A DNA stretch of 10,339 bases from Verrucomicrobiota bacterium (GTDB taxonomy: Bacteria; Verrucomicrobiota; Verrucomicrobiia; Limisphaerales; CAZBKV01), in contig JAGHDA010000052.1 in the NCBI GenBank assembly GCA_021160185.1, positions 1-10,339 of the forward strand. Reading direction: 5' to 3'. A program made the translations under genes and the position numbers. Shown here in pieces: positions 1 through 6,962 of the stretch. Positions within the stretch are counted from its first letter, which is position 1. Each line of letters begins with the position of its first letter. The notes beneath the pieces were generated by a model that ran no database searches, was not told where the DNA came from, and was given only the letters and a program-made list of their open reading frames with translations.

Positions 1-725
1 AAGGCGCGCCCCTGGTTCATGTCTGTGCGCGCCGTATCGATGGAGAGCAGCGCCCGGAGGTGACGGCGAGAATAAGGATCGTGCACCCGGAAGAATTCGT
101 CCCGGTAGTCAAACGAAGGCCGCCCCAGAACCCGAGAGATGGGGTGGGCCGGCTCTTCCACGCGAATGAAGACATGCTCGTTGTTCTCGCGGTGATTGGC
201 TCCCCGCGCTCCAAGCATCAGCCCGAACTCGGGCCAATCTTCAATCGCTCCAGGCCAACGTGTGAAAGCCACACTGGTCCCATGAAGTCCCAGCAAGCCG
301 CCGCCGCCGACCACGAAATCCAGCAACGCGGTTCGGAGAGCGCGGTTGGTGAACAGGTTGCCCACGGTGTTGTTGAGGAACACCGCGTCGAATCGGCGAA
401 GACGCGTCGGTTGGAAGAGCGCCGGATCCTCCGAGATCACCGTCTCGTAAGCCCCTGTTTTCCTGCCCATCAGTTGGAAGGCTGTGGCGGCATACGGAAT
501 CGAGGCGTGGCCCGGGTAGCCCACGTTGCGACAAAAGACCAGAAGCCGCCTCGGCTTGGCCGGCGCTGCGAAGGCCTTGGCGGGCAAGGCGCGCTGAATG
601 CGGTCAAGCTCGCCGGGATCTGTCACGCGCAACGGGCGGGCGGCAGCGAGGCGCGCCCCGAACAGGAAAATCGGGAGAAGCAGCCAGGCGGCTCGCCAGG
701 TCGACTTTTTCACGAGGGTTTTCAT
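1..725 (-). CDS. Secreted ThuA-domain protein, 3' end outside the window
   Basis: Reading from the ATG at 725 gives 241 residues with no stop before the window edge, so the C-terminus is missing. Residues 1-29 look like a signal peptide: a basic start (MKTLVKKSTWR), a hydrophobic run and an Ala-rich cleavage region. The mature part matches the ThuA fold, related to class I glutamine amidotransferases: a first beta strand at RRLLVFCRNVGYPGH (59-73), FDAVFLNNTVGN (112-123), GLHGTS (146-151), the HPI motif (194-196), and DEFFRVHDPYSR (209-220). ThuA proteins are linked to trehalose and related disaccharide use through 3-keto sugars, and exported members are common in PVC bacteria. It is the last visible gene of an operon, 36 bases after the oxidoreductase gene. 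No clear Shine-Dalgarno precedes the start. The family call is solid; the substrate is unknown. Confidence 0.88.
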   Translation of the reverse strand, partial: MKTLVKKSTWRAAWLLLPIFLFGARLAAARPLRVTDPGELDRIQRALPAKAFAAPAKPRRLLVFCRNVGYPGHASIPYAATAFQLMGRKTGAYETVISEDPALFQPTRLRRFDAVFLNNTVGNLFTNRALRTALLDFVVGGGGLLGLHGTSVAFTRWPGAIEDWPEFGLMLGARGANHRENNEHVFIRVEEPAHPISRVLGRPSFDYRDEFFRVHDPYSRRHLRALLSIDTARTDMNQGRA

Positions 726-761
726 GAGGCCGCAAGAGAAACAGACTTGTCCGCGCCTGGG

Positions 762-2219
762 CTACAAATGCCAAGGAGCCCGCGTCGGCCGGGAAAGGAG
801 GCGATTGGCGGCGGCGCAGTTGGAGAACCGCTCCTTTTCCGGATCCCACCGGAGGCTCTTCCCCGTCCATAAAGCGATGTTGATCAGGTGCCCGAGGCAG
901 GCGGCCCGGTGGCCCAACTCTTCCGACGCGCTTGGCTTGCCCCGGGCGCGAATGCAACGCAACCAATTGTCGTGATGGTTGTTGCGGCCCGCATTCACCT
1001 CACGGTTCTGGAGCCCCATTTCCTGGAACAGCTCCGGCGGTTCGCCTTCAATCGGGCCGCCGTTGGTCATTGAAGTCAGCCAGCCGCGCTCGCCTACGAA
1101 CACCCCTCCGAACATGCCGGCCAGGCGGGCTTTCGGCGGCACGGCCCCGTAGAGCTTCTTCACCTGGTTCCAGTCGCGGATGAAATGAAGGAGCGTTCCG
1201 TTGGCATACCGGAGGGTCAGCGTCGGGAAGCGGCCCGAGTCAGGGTGGATGATCTCGACCGGCCCGCTTCGCTCCATGCCCAAGGCGTATTGGATGACAT
1301 CCGCCGCGTGGGACAGAAACCACGTGTTCGAAGCGGCTCCAAAAGCCCAATCGAACGACCAAGGCACCACGCCCGGCTTGGGGTTGACGTGGTAAAGTCG
1401 GTTGTAAGGCCGCCACGGGGCCGGACCGACCCACATTTCCCAATCCAGCCCTTCGGGAACCGGCTCCTCCGGCAGAGCGAAATCGACGGGCGTGTAGAGC
1501 GCGCCGCACCGGCTCGGGTCAAGCGCTCGCGCATAAGGCCGGCATCGCGGTTGGGAAATCCAGTCCCCCAGCGGGAAGATCTGGGTAAACACGGATTTGA
1601 TTTTCCCCAATCCGCCCCGCCGGACGAACTCGCACACCTTCCGAATAGCGGGGATGGACCGGTATTGCGTTCCGGTTTGGAAGACGCGTTTGTAAAGCTG
1701 GACTGTTTCCACGATGCGACGCCCTTCCTCGACGGTGAGGGAGACCGGTTTTTCGAGGTAAACGTCCTTTCCCGACCGAGCCGCCGCTATGGCGAGCGCG
1801 GCGTGCCAGTGGTCCGGCGCGGCGATTAGGACCGCGTCGATGTCATCCCTGGCCAGGAGCTCCCGGAAATCGGCGTGCGCCTTGCAGCTCCGCCTCTCTC
1901 CGGATCGCGTCTTCCGGGCGGCGATTGCGTCGGCCGCCGTCTGCGCAGTCTCCCGCCGGACGCGGTCCACGTCGCATACGGCCCTCACCTCGCACTTGGG
2001 GTCGTTGGCCAGACGACGAAGATGGCCCGAACCCATCATGCCGATTCCGATCAGCCCCACGCTGATGCGCTCGTTGGGCGGGAGCTTGCCTGGCAAGGGC
2101 GCGCCGCGGAGCCAGGGAGCGGCGCAGGCCGCGCCCGCAAGGCCTTTCGCTCCTCCGGCCAGGAACCGCCGGCGCGTCCAGCCGGCCCGATGTTTGCGAG
2201 GGGTCATCGCGGCGTTCAT
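762..2219 (-). CDS. Tat-exported Gfo/Idh/MocA family oxidoreductase
   Basis: This 485-residue protein is a predicted NAD(P)-dependent sugar or polyol oxidoreductase. A twin-arginine signal is clear: RRRFL at 16-20, then a Gly/Ala-rich hydrophobic stretch to about 43, so it probably folds with its cofactor before export. The Rossmann fold starts at RISVGLIGIGMMGSGH (51-66) with GxGxxG at 58-63. The family EKP motif is at 156-158, after the DHWHAALAIA segment (136-145). The C-terminal alpha/beta domain has WFLSHAADVIQYALGM (300-315), where H304 occupies the usual catalytic-region histidine position. The start at 2219 has GGAAAG only 3 bases upstream; the in-frame ATG four codons later is an alternative and does not affect the Tat signal. 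It lies 50 bases after the DUF1080 gene and 36 before the ThuA gene, supporting one transcript. Family and export are confident; substrate and reaction direction are not. Confidence 0.93.
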   Translation of the reverse strand: MNAAMTPRKHRAGWTRRRFLAGGAKGLAGAACAAPWLRGAPLPGKLPPNERISVGLIGIGMMGSGHLRRLANDPKCEVRAVCDVDRVRRETAQTAADAIAARKTRSGERRSCKAHADFRELLARDDIDAVLIAAPDHWHAALAIAAARSGKDVYLEKPVSLTVEEGRRIVETVQLYKRVFQTGTQYRSIPAIRKVCEFVRRGGLGKIKSVFTQIFPLGDWISQPRCRPYARALDPSRCGALYTPVDFALPEEPVPEGLDWEMWVGPAPWRPYNRLYHVNPKPGVVPWSFDWAFGAASNTWFLSHAADVIQYALGMERSGPVEIIHPDSGRFPTLTLRYANGTLLHFIRDWNQVKKLYGAVPPKARLAGMFGGVFVGERGWLTSMTNGGPIEGEPPELFQEMGLQNREVNAGRNNHHDNWLRCIRARGKPSASEELGHRAACLGHLINIALWTGKSLRWDPEKERFSNCAAANRLLSRPTRAPWHL

Positions 2220-2269
2220 AGGCTTTCCGGCGGCGAGTCGGTCGCGGCTGCCGGCGGGGCCGGGCGGAT

Positions 2270-2860
2270 TCAGTCCAACGGCTTGATCCGGATATTCCGG
2301 AAATCAAACGGCTTATTTTCAGCCTGGATGCCGATGTAGCCCTCGGCCGCGTCCAGTCGGTTGAAGCTCCAGCTCCGCTTGCCGTCCACGTCCAGATTGA
2401 CTTGTTTGCCCCGGACTTCGATCCGGAACTTCACCCACTTGTTCGTGGGCGTCATCGGACACTCAGCCGGAACAACGGGCCAAGCCCCTTTGACCAGGCC
2501 GCCGAGGGCGTTGTAGCGGAGGTTGATCTGCCAGGCCTTGGGGGGCCACGGCTTGCCCTCGGTCCCGGCGCGGATGAAGATGCCGCTGTCGTAGCGCCTG
2601 GCGAGGGCGCGCCACTCCAGCTCCAGGATGAAGTCGCGATATTTCTTCCGGGTGCGGAGCCATCCCATGCCGGTGACCAGCCGCAGGTTGCCGCCCACCA
2701 CTTTGAACACGGCCTGGTGCATCACAACCCAGCCGGAAAGATCTTTGCCGTTGAAGAGAGGTTGCCATTTTGCTTCCCCGGCCGCGAGGGTTCCGGCCAG
2801 GAGACCGGCAGCCAAGGCGAGCGGCTTCCACCTGGGGGCGATCTTGTTTTTTTGTGTCAT
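2270..2860 (-). CDS. Secreted DUF1080 (3-keto-disaccharide hydrolase-like) protein
   Basis: This 196-residue protein has the DUF1080 jelly-roll fold, now often named 3-keto-disaccharide hydrolase. Residues 1-29 form a signal peptide (MTQKNKIAPRWK, then an Ala/Leu-rich core). The domain opens with the signature LFNGKDLSGW (35-44), followed by DFILELEWR (76-84), DSGIFIR (91-97), WQINLRY (110-116), and ends with GYIGIQAENKPFDFRNIRI (174-192). Reading could open upstream to 2989, but the 43 extra residues do not resemble a signal peptide or the family, so the ATG at 2860 is chosen. No strong Shine-Dalgarno precedes it. It is first in the leftward operon with the oxidoreductase and ThuA genes. Some DUF1080 members cleave 3-keto-glycosides made by Gfo/Idh-type enzymes, which fits this setting. 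Enzyme activity here is inferred; a purely carbohydrate-binding role is possible. Confidence 0.9.
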   Translation of the reverse strand: MTQKNKIAPRWKPLALAAGLLAGTLAAGEAKWQPLFNGKDLSGWVVMHQAVFKVVGGNLRLVTGMGWLRTRKKYRDFILELEWRALARRYDSGIFIRAGTEGKPWPPKAWQINLRYNALGGLVKGAWPVVPAECPMTPTNKWVKFRIEVRGKQVNLDVDGKRSWSFNRLDAAEGYIGIQAENKPFDFRNIRIKPLD

Positions 2861-3003
2861 CCGCGCCAGTGTGTGCGGGGCGGCGGGGCGCGTCAAGCTG
2901 GCGAAACCCGTGAGCGCTCGCCCGGTTTTTTGGCGCTGAGCGACTCGGCGGCAACCTGAAGAGGGCAAAGGAAACGGGAAGCAAGGCAAGGAGAAGCGTT
3001 GGA
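2861..3003. promoter_or_regulatory. Divergent intergenic region between the DUF1080 gene and ridA
   Basis: The DUF1080 operon reads left and ridA reads right from this 143-base gap, so it should hold promoters for both. I see no convincing -35/-10 pair on either strand. It includes a G-rich stretch around 2875-2892 and a short GAGCGCTC palindrome near 2912. The promoter role is inferred from gene orientation only. Confidence 0.4.
2988..2993 (+). promoter_or_regulatory. Ribosome binding site of ridA
   Basis: AAGGAG lies 10 bases before the ATG at 3004. It is the clearest Shine-Dalgarno match in the window and supports that start. Confidence 0.7.
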
Positions 3004-3414
3004 ATGAAGAAAGAGCAAGTGGATCTGGTTGGCGCGCCCGCCCCGGTAGGGCCTTACAGCGCGGCGGTGAAGGTCGGTTCTTGGGTGTTTTGCTCAGGCC
3101 AGATCCCGATCAATCCGAACACGGGCGAGCTGGCCCGGGGCGACGTTCGGGAGCAGACGGCTCAGGTTCTGGACAATCTTGAAGCCGTGTTGCGGGGCGC
3201 GGGCCTGAGCTTAGACGACGTGGTGAAGACGACGGTCTTTCTTGTGGATCTGGCCGACTTTGAGGCGATGAACGCCGTTTATGCCGAGCGCTTCAAAAAG
3301 CCGTTTCCGGCGCGCGCCACGGTCCAGGTCTCCGCCTTGCCGAAAGGGGCGCGCGTGGAGATCGAAGCGACGGCGCGGGCCGGCGGCGAATCCTCGGAAA
3401 CAACCGGAGGCTAA
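3004..3414 (+). CDS. ridA: RidA family reactive enamine/imine deaminase
   Basis: This 136-residue protein is a full-length RidA (YjgF/YER057c/UK114) member. RidA trimers hydrolyse reactive enamine/imine intermediates such as 2-aminoacrylate, released by PLP enzymes, to the keto acid and ammonia in the cytoplasm. Family hallmarks appear in order: GPYSAAVKVG (16-25), VFCSGQIPINP (28-38), QTAQVLDNLEAVLRGAGL (51-68), VVKTTVFLVDL (73-83), and FPARATVQVSALPKGARVEIEA (101-122). R104 and E119 match E. coli RidA R105 and E120, so the deaminase site looks intact. A short polar tail (about 127-136) extends past the usual end. It has no signal peptide. The gene converges on the next one with only 12 bases between stops. 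The visible metY encodes a PLP enzyme that could make RidA substrates, but a specific link is only a guess. Confidence 0.94.
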   Translation: MKKEQVDLVGAPAPVGPYSAAVKVGSWVFCSGQIPINPNTGELARGDVREQTAQVLDNLEAVLRGAGLSLDDVVKTTVFLVDLADFEAMNAVYAERFKKPFPARATVQVSALPKGARVEIEATARAGGESSETTGG

Positions 3415-3426
3415 GGCCGATGGCGG

Positions 3427-4542
3427 TCAAATCGGGCGCGCGGCGTCCAGCTCCAGCTCGAAAAGAAGATCGTCGCGGCAAATGTCGCTTTTGACCGTGA
3501 TAAAAGGCGCGCGCTCCAGGCCGCGCTCCTTGCGCGTCTCCTCCCATACGGGCAGATCGGTCGAATGTTTGAGATAGGCAATCCCCCGAACCGCGCAGTC
3601 CCAGTCCATCTCCTGCGCCTGAAGGATGGCGCGCACCACTTCAAGGGTGTGTTCGATTTGGCCGCGCGTCTCGCCCGCGCGGAGGGTGCGCCCGTCTTGG
3701 GCGATGGAAGCCGTTCCGGAGACGACCAGCCGCCGCCAACCTGGACTTTCGATCTTCACCGCGCGGCTGAAAGAGCTGCCGTATTCCAGAGCCGGACATT
3801 GGAGGGGAGAGCCCACGGCCGTGACTTGGGCCGGAGAGCGAAACCGGGCGGCCAGAAGGCTGCCCGCCAGAGCCCACCCGGCTGCGTTGCCTACGCCCAC
3901 CCCTGTGCTGGCCGGGACCAGCCTTTCGTAAATGCCTCTCGATTGGAAAAACCTGTTCCGGACTTCATTGAAACGGTCGTACCAGTCCAGGATATGATCC
4001 AGGAAGAACCAGGTGCGATAGACCGCTGAAAAATCCATCCCTGCGCTTTTGAGCGCCTGTTCCATCCGGAGGAAAACCTCTTCGGTCTGTTGTTCAGGAG
4101 AAGCTTCGGGATGCGCCGGCCCCACTCCGTTGAGGACGCAATGCCGACCGGAATGGTCTTCGTAGAGGAAGCCGATCCGGCGGCCCTCCAGAATCACTGG
4201 CTGAAGGGTCGCTTCCCGGCGCAGGGTGAATTCCGCGGCGGCCAGGCCGGGGCCTTTTCCGTCGCCTTCGCTCAGGAACGCCGCGGGCAGGCTTGCAATT
4301 CCGGCTAGTTCAATTGCCTTCTGGGACGGACCGAAAATGATGCCGCGCACAGCGCGGGCGGACAGGGTTTCCGCGGCGCGGGCGAGCTTTCGGACGAGAG
4401 ACTCAGACTCTCCCGCCGCGGCGCTCTCGGCTTGCCAGAATTCTTCGCTTGAGGGAGACGCGCAGTCCCTCTCCGCCTCCGAGGCGATCGCCACGCGCGC
4501 CGGGGAGGTTTCCCCATCCCGTTGATCGGCTTGTTCCGCCAT
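3427..4542 (-). CDS. Tandem RidA-fold protein, chorismatase (FkbO/Hyg5)-like
   Basis: This 371-residue cytoplasmic protein appears to contain two RidA-like halves after a variable N-terminus (about 1-95). The first half shows QTEEVFLRMEQALKSAG (152-168), VYRTWFFLDHILDWYDRFN (174-192) and LVPASTGVGVGN (208-219), which parallel RidA's QT..VL.NLE..L..AG, VV.TTVFL and FPARATV segments. The second half shows LVVSGTASI (272-280), GQIEHTLEVVRAIL (294-307) and VKSDICRDDLLFELELDA (350-367). Tandem RidA folds of this size are typical of chorismatases and many proteins annotated only as RidA family. Neither half keeps the RidA arginine: the first has Ser-Thr at that place. RidA-type deamination is therefore unlikely. 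Whether it hydrolyses chorismate is unknown. AAGGG (4548-4552) lies 5 bases before the ATG, supporting the start. It is divergent from the ThuA gene and convergent with ridA. Confidence 0.8.
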   Translation of the reverse strand: MAEQADQRDGETSPARVAIASEAERDCASPSSEEFWQAESAAAGESESLVRKLARAAETLSARAVRGIIFGPSQKAIELAGIASLPAAFLSEGDGKGPGLAAAEFTLRREATLQPVILEGRRIGFLYEDHSGRHCVLNGVGPAHPEASPEQQTEEVFLRMEQALKSAGMDFSAVYRTWFFLDHILDWYDRFNEVRNRFFQSRGIYERLVPASTGVGVGNAAGWALAGSLLAARFRSPAQVTAVGSPLQCPALEYGSSFSRAVKIESPGWRRLVVSGTASIAQDGRTLRAGETRGQIEHTLEVVRAILQAQEMDWDCAVRGIAYLKHSTDLPVWEETRKERGLERAPFITVKSDICRDDLLFELELDAARPI

Positions 4543-4664
4543 AGCATCCCTTAAAGTCCATAGATTCTAAGGGCGGCTAATCCCGCTGACAACTTTCTTT
4601 AGGCGAGAGTTGTATTGCGCGGCCCTCGAGGTAAACTCGGAGCGAACGGCAAATGAGGAAAATC
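4543..4664. promoter_or_regulatory. Divergent intergenic region with a weak promoter candidate
   Basis: This gap of about 120 bases lies between the leftward tandem RidA-fold gene and the rightward ThuA gene. On the plus strand CTGACA (4586-4591) and TTGTAT (4610-4615), 18 bases apart, could be a weak sigma70-type -35/-10 pair; the -10 matches the consensus at only three of six positions. The call rests mainly on gene orientation. Confidence 0.35.
4590..4612. repeat. Short inverted repeat in the divergent promoter region
   Basis: CAACTTTC (4590-4597) and GAGAGTTG (4605-4612) form an 8-bp arm pair with one T-G mismatch around a 7-base centre. It overlaps the weak promoter candidate, so it could be an operator, but an imperfect repeat this short may be chance. 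Confidence 0.3.
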
Positions 4665-5675
4665 ATGAAAAAGATTGTGTTGATCGCTTCTCTTTGCTCG
4701 GCGGCGTGGCTTTGCGGAAATTCGCGCGCCGGACAGCCTTGGGTGGTTTACAAAGGAGGAACCGGCCCCGGCGAAGGCAAGCGCATCGTGTTGCTGGCCG
4801 GGGATGAGGAGTACCGCTCGGAGGAGGCTCTGCCGATGCTCGCCAAGATCCTCGCTGTGCGGCACGGGTTTCAATGCACTGTCCTCTTTTCCATCGATCC
4901 GGAGACCGGCTGCATCGATCCGAACAACCAAACCAACGTGCCCGGCATGAAGCTCCTTCGCACGGCTGATTTGATCGTGATGGGGTGGCGGTTCCGCGAG
5001 CTGCCCGACAAGGACATGAAGGAATTTGTGGACTATCTCTTGGCGGGCAAGCCGATCGTCGCCCTTCGCACTTCGACCCACGCGTTCGCGTACCGCCGGA
5101 ACCCGAACAGCCCCTATGCGCGGTTTGATTTCCGGAGCAAGAGCTGGCCGGGCGGCTTCGGCCGGCAGGTTCTGGGCGAGACATGGGTCAGCCACCACGG
5201 GGCGCACGGCCGGGAAAGCACCCGCGGCGTGATCAATCCGAAGATGCGGGATTGCCCCATCCTCAAGTGCGTGAAGGACATCTGGGGCCCGTCCGACGTT
5301 TACACGGTGACCCGCCTTCCTGAGGACGCCAAGGTCCTGGTTTACGGCCAGGTGTTGGCCGGAATGAACCCCGACTCCCCGCCCGTCCAGGGGCCCAAGA
5401 ACGACCCCATGATGCCGGTGGCGTGGATCCGGGAATACAAGAACGAAGCGGGCAAAACCAACCGCGTCTTCACGACCACCATGGGCGCAGCCGTGGATTT
5501 CCTGAACGAAGGCCTGCGGCGGCTCACGGTCAACGCCTGTTACTGGGGCCTGGGGATGGAAGACCGCATTCCTGAATGCAGCGACGTGCGGTTTGTGGGC
5601 GAGTACGAGCCCTCCTACTTCGGATTCAACAAATACAAGCGCGGGGTGCGGCCCTCGGACTTGGCTCTGAAGTGA
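4665..5675 (+). CDS. Secreted ThuA-domain protein
   Basis: This complete 336-residue ThuA-domain protein has an N-terminal signal peptide (MKKIVLIASLCSAAWLCGNSRA, cleavage near 22-23). No lipobox is seen. Family motifs are RIVLLAGDEEYRSEEALPML (40-59), ADLIVMGWRF (101-110), VALRTSTHAF (132-141) and GETWVSHHGAHG (171-182), followed by a C-terminal part ending in EYEPSYFGFNKYKRG. This GDEEYRSEE/HHG type is a separate lineage from the shorter ThuA protein at the left edge and is usual in Planctomycetota and Verrucomicrobiota. GAGGA (4655-4659) lies 5 bases before the ATG at 4665; an in-frame ATG at 4653 would add four residues and is less favoured. It is monocistronic here, divergent from the tandem RidA-fold gene and convergent with metX. 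A role in periplasmic sugar or glycoside conversion is inferred; the substrate is unknown. Confidence 0.9.
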   Translation: MKKIVLIASLCSAAWLCGNSRAGQPWVVYKGGTGPGEGKRIVLLAGDEEYRSEEALPMLAKILAVRHGFQCTVLFSIDPETGCIDPNNQTNVPGMKLLRTADLIVMGWRFRELPDKDMKEFVDYLLAGKPIVALRTSTHAFAYRRNPNSPYARFDFRSKSWPGGFGRQVLGETWVSHHGAHGRESTRGVINPKMRDCPILKCVKDIWGPSDVYTVTRLPEDAKVLVYGQVLAGMNPDSPPVQGPKNDPMMPVAWIREYKNEAGKTNRVFTTTMGAAVDFLNEGLRRLTVNACYWGLGMEDRIPECSDVRFVGEYEPSYFGFNKYKRGVRPSDLALK

Positions 5676-5708
5676 GCGTAGTCGGCGGAAAGCTTTCCCG
5701 GGACAAGA

Positions 5709-5739
5709 GCCCTGAGCCGCGCCCGGCGCGGCTCAGGGC
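5709..5739. terminator. Perfect 14-bp hairpin between convergent ThuA gene and metX
   Basis: GCCCTGAGCCGCGC (5709-5722), loop CCG, then GCGCGGCTCAGGGC (5726-5739) pair perfectly. The metX stop codon (5733-5735) lies inside one arm. The position, about 33 bases after the ThuA stop, suits a two-way terminator, but no T-run follows on either strand, so a classic Rho-independent mechanism is unproven. It may act instead as a 3' end stabiliser. Confidence 0.55.
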
Positions 5740-6875
5740 GTGAGCATCGCCTGCAGGAACGGACGGTAAAGGTGCGGCTCGATCAGGAACGAATCGTGTC
5801 CCTTCTCAGAGTGCACCGTGACCCAAGTCGCTTCCACCCCCGCGGCTTTCAGGACGCGAGCCATCTCCGCCTGTTCCTCGGGGTAGAAACAAACATCTGA
5901 GTCGATTGTGAAGATCAGGTAGCGTTGCTCCCGGCAGCGCCGGAAGATGGAGACCAGATCCGTTCCCACCGCTTCTCGAACCAGGTCGAATCGCTGCCAG
6001 GCGTCGATGATTCGGAGGTACGTGTTGGCGTCGAAGCGCTTCACGAATTTGAGCCCCTGATGGAGCATGTACGATTCGAGCGGGCTGTTCAGCCGGTACC
6101 AGCGGAGAGGCTCCCTGCGGCGGACCACCTCGTCGCGCGCGCGCTCTTCCATCGCGGAGAGGGAGACGTAGGTTTTGTGCGCGATCATTCGCGCCAGGGC
6201 CAGCCCGCGCGCGGGAGGCTTGTCCGGGTCGTAATGGCCTCCTTTGAACCGCGGGTCGGCTTCGATGGCCATGATCTGCTCCAGGTTGTGGATGCGCTGC
6301 AGGGGGGTCACCGTCAACCCCGCGCCGATGGGGATCACGTTGCGCACCCGCTCCGGGTATCGGGTGGCGAGGAGGACGGACAGGATGCCCCCCAATGAAG
6401 CGCCGATTGCGGCGTGAAGCCGCTCGATGCCTAGATGGTCCAGAAGCCCAAGCTGGGATTCCACGATGTCGCTTAGGGTGATTCGAGGAAACGAGCCGCC
6501 GTAAGGCTTGCCGGTTTCCGGGTGCGGCGAGCGGGGCCCGGTGCTCCCGTAGCAGCCGCCTAGGTAGTTGGCGCAGATGACGAAAAACCGGTTTGTGTCC
6601 AGCGCTCCCTCGGGTCCGATGAAGCCGTCCCACCACCCGGTGTGGCATTCCTCGATCCAAAGGTCCTCCGCGCCGGGCACGGAAGGGTTGTAGCCGGCGG
6701 CGTGCTGGCTGCCGCTGAGCGCGTGGAACACAAGCACCGCGTTGGAACGCGCGGCGTTCAAGCGCCCGTAGGTCTCGTAAGCCAGGCGCACAGGCCCAAT
6801 CGACTCGCCGCTGAGCAACTCCAGCGGCTTGCGGCGAGTCGCGATTTCAAGAAACTGCGTTTCGACCCGTTTCAC
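5733..6875 (-). CDS. metX: Homoserine O-acetyltransferase (MetX family)
   Basis: MetX acylates the hydroxyl of L-homoserine using acetyl-CoA (some members use succinyl-CoA), activating it for sulfur incorporation by MetY in the cytoplasm. The alpha/beta-hydrolase fold is complete, at 380 residues from the chosen start: VETQFLEI (4-11), NAVLVFHALSGSQH (45-58), GWWDGFIGPEGALDTNRFF (80-98), NYLGGCYGSTGP (103-114). The catalytic triad is visible: S160 in GASLGG, D327 in IDSDVCFYP, H360 in KGHDSFL. No ATG is available near the N-terminus. GTG at 6875 places the ETQ motif at the family's usual distance; TTG at 6929 would add 18 unremarkable residues. Neither has a strong Shine-Dalgarno. It lies 87 bases after metY on the same strand, a common pairing. 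Acetyl versus succinyl specificity is not settled by what I can see. Confidence 0.93.
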   Translation of the reverse strand: MKRVETQFLEIATRRKPLELLSGESIGPVRLAYETYGRLNAARSNAVLVFHALSGSQHAAGYNPSVPGAEDLWIEECHTGWWDGFIGPEGALDTNRFFVICANYLGGCYGSTGPRSPHPETGKPYGGSFPRITLSDIVESQLGLLDHLGIERLHAAIGASLGGILSVLLATRYPERVRNVIPIGAGLTVTPLQRIHNLEQIMAIEADPRFKGGHYDPDKPPARGLALARMIAHKTYVSLSAMEERARDEVVRRREPLRWYRLNSPLESYMLHQGLKFVKRFDANTYLRIIDAWQRFDLVREAVGTDLVSIFRRCREQRYLIFTIDSDVCFYPEEQAEMARVLKAAGVEATWVTVHSEKGHDSFLIEPHLYRPFLQAMLTP

Positions 6876-6962
6876 GCTGACACGGTATAGCCGGGCCGCC
6901 TGGTGAGCGCCAGAGAAAGGCCCTCCCAACGCCTTTTCGGAGACCTTCCCGAATCGCCCGCC

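Noticed and set aside
60..872. Long plus-strand open frame (270 residues) across the left end
   Set aside because: It is antisense to the ThuA and oxidoreductase genes, its residue make-up is Arg/Pro/Gly-rich without domains, and GC-rich DNA gives long chance frames.
3415..3426. Terminator between ridA and the tandem RidA-fold gene
   Set aside because: The gap is only 12 bases and no stable hairpin or T-run is visible there or just inside the gene ends.
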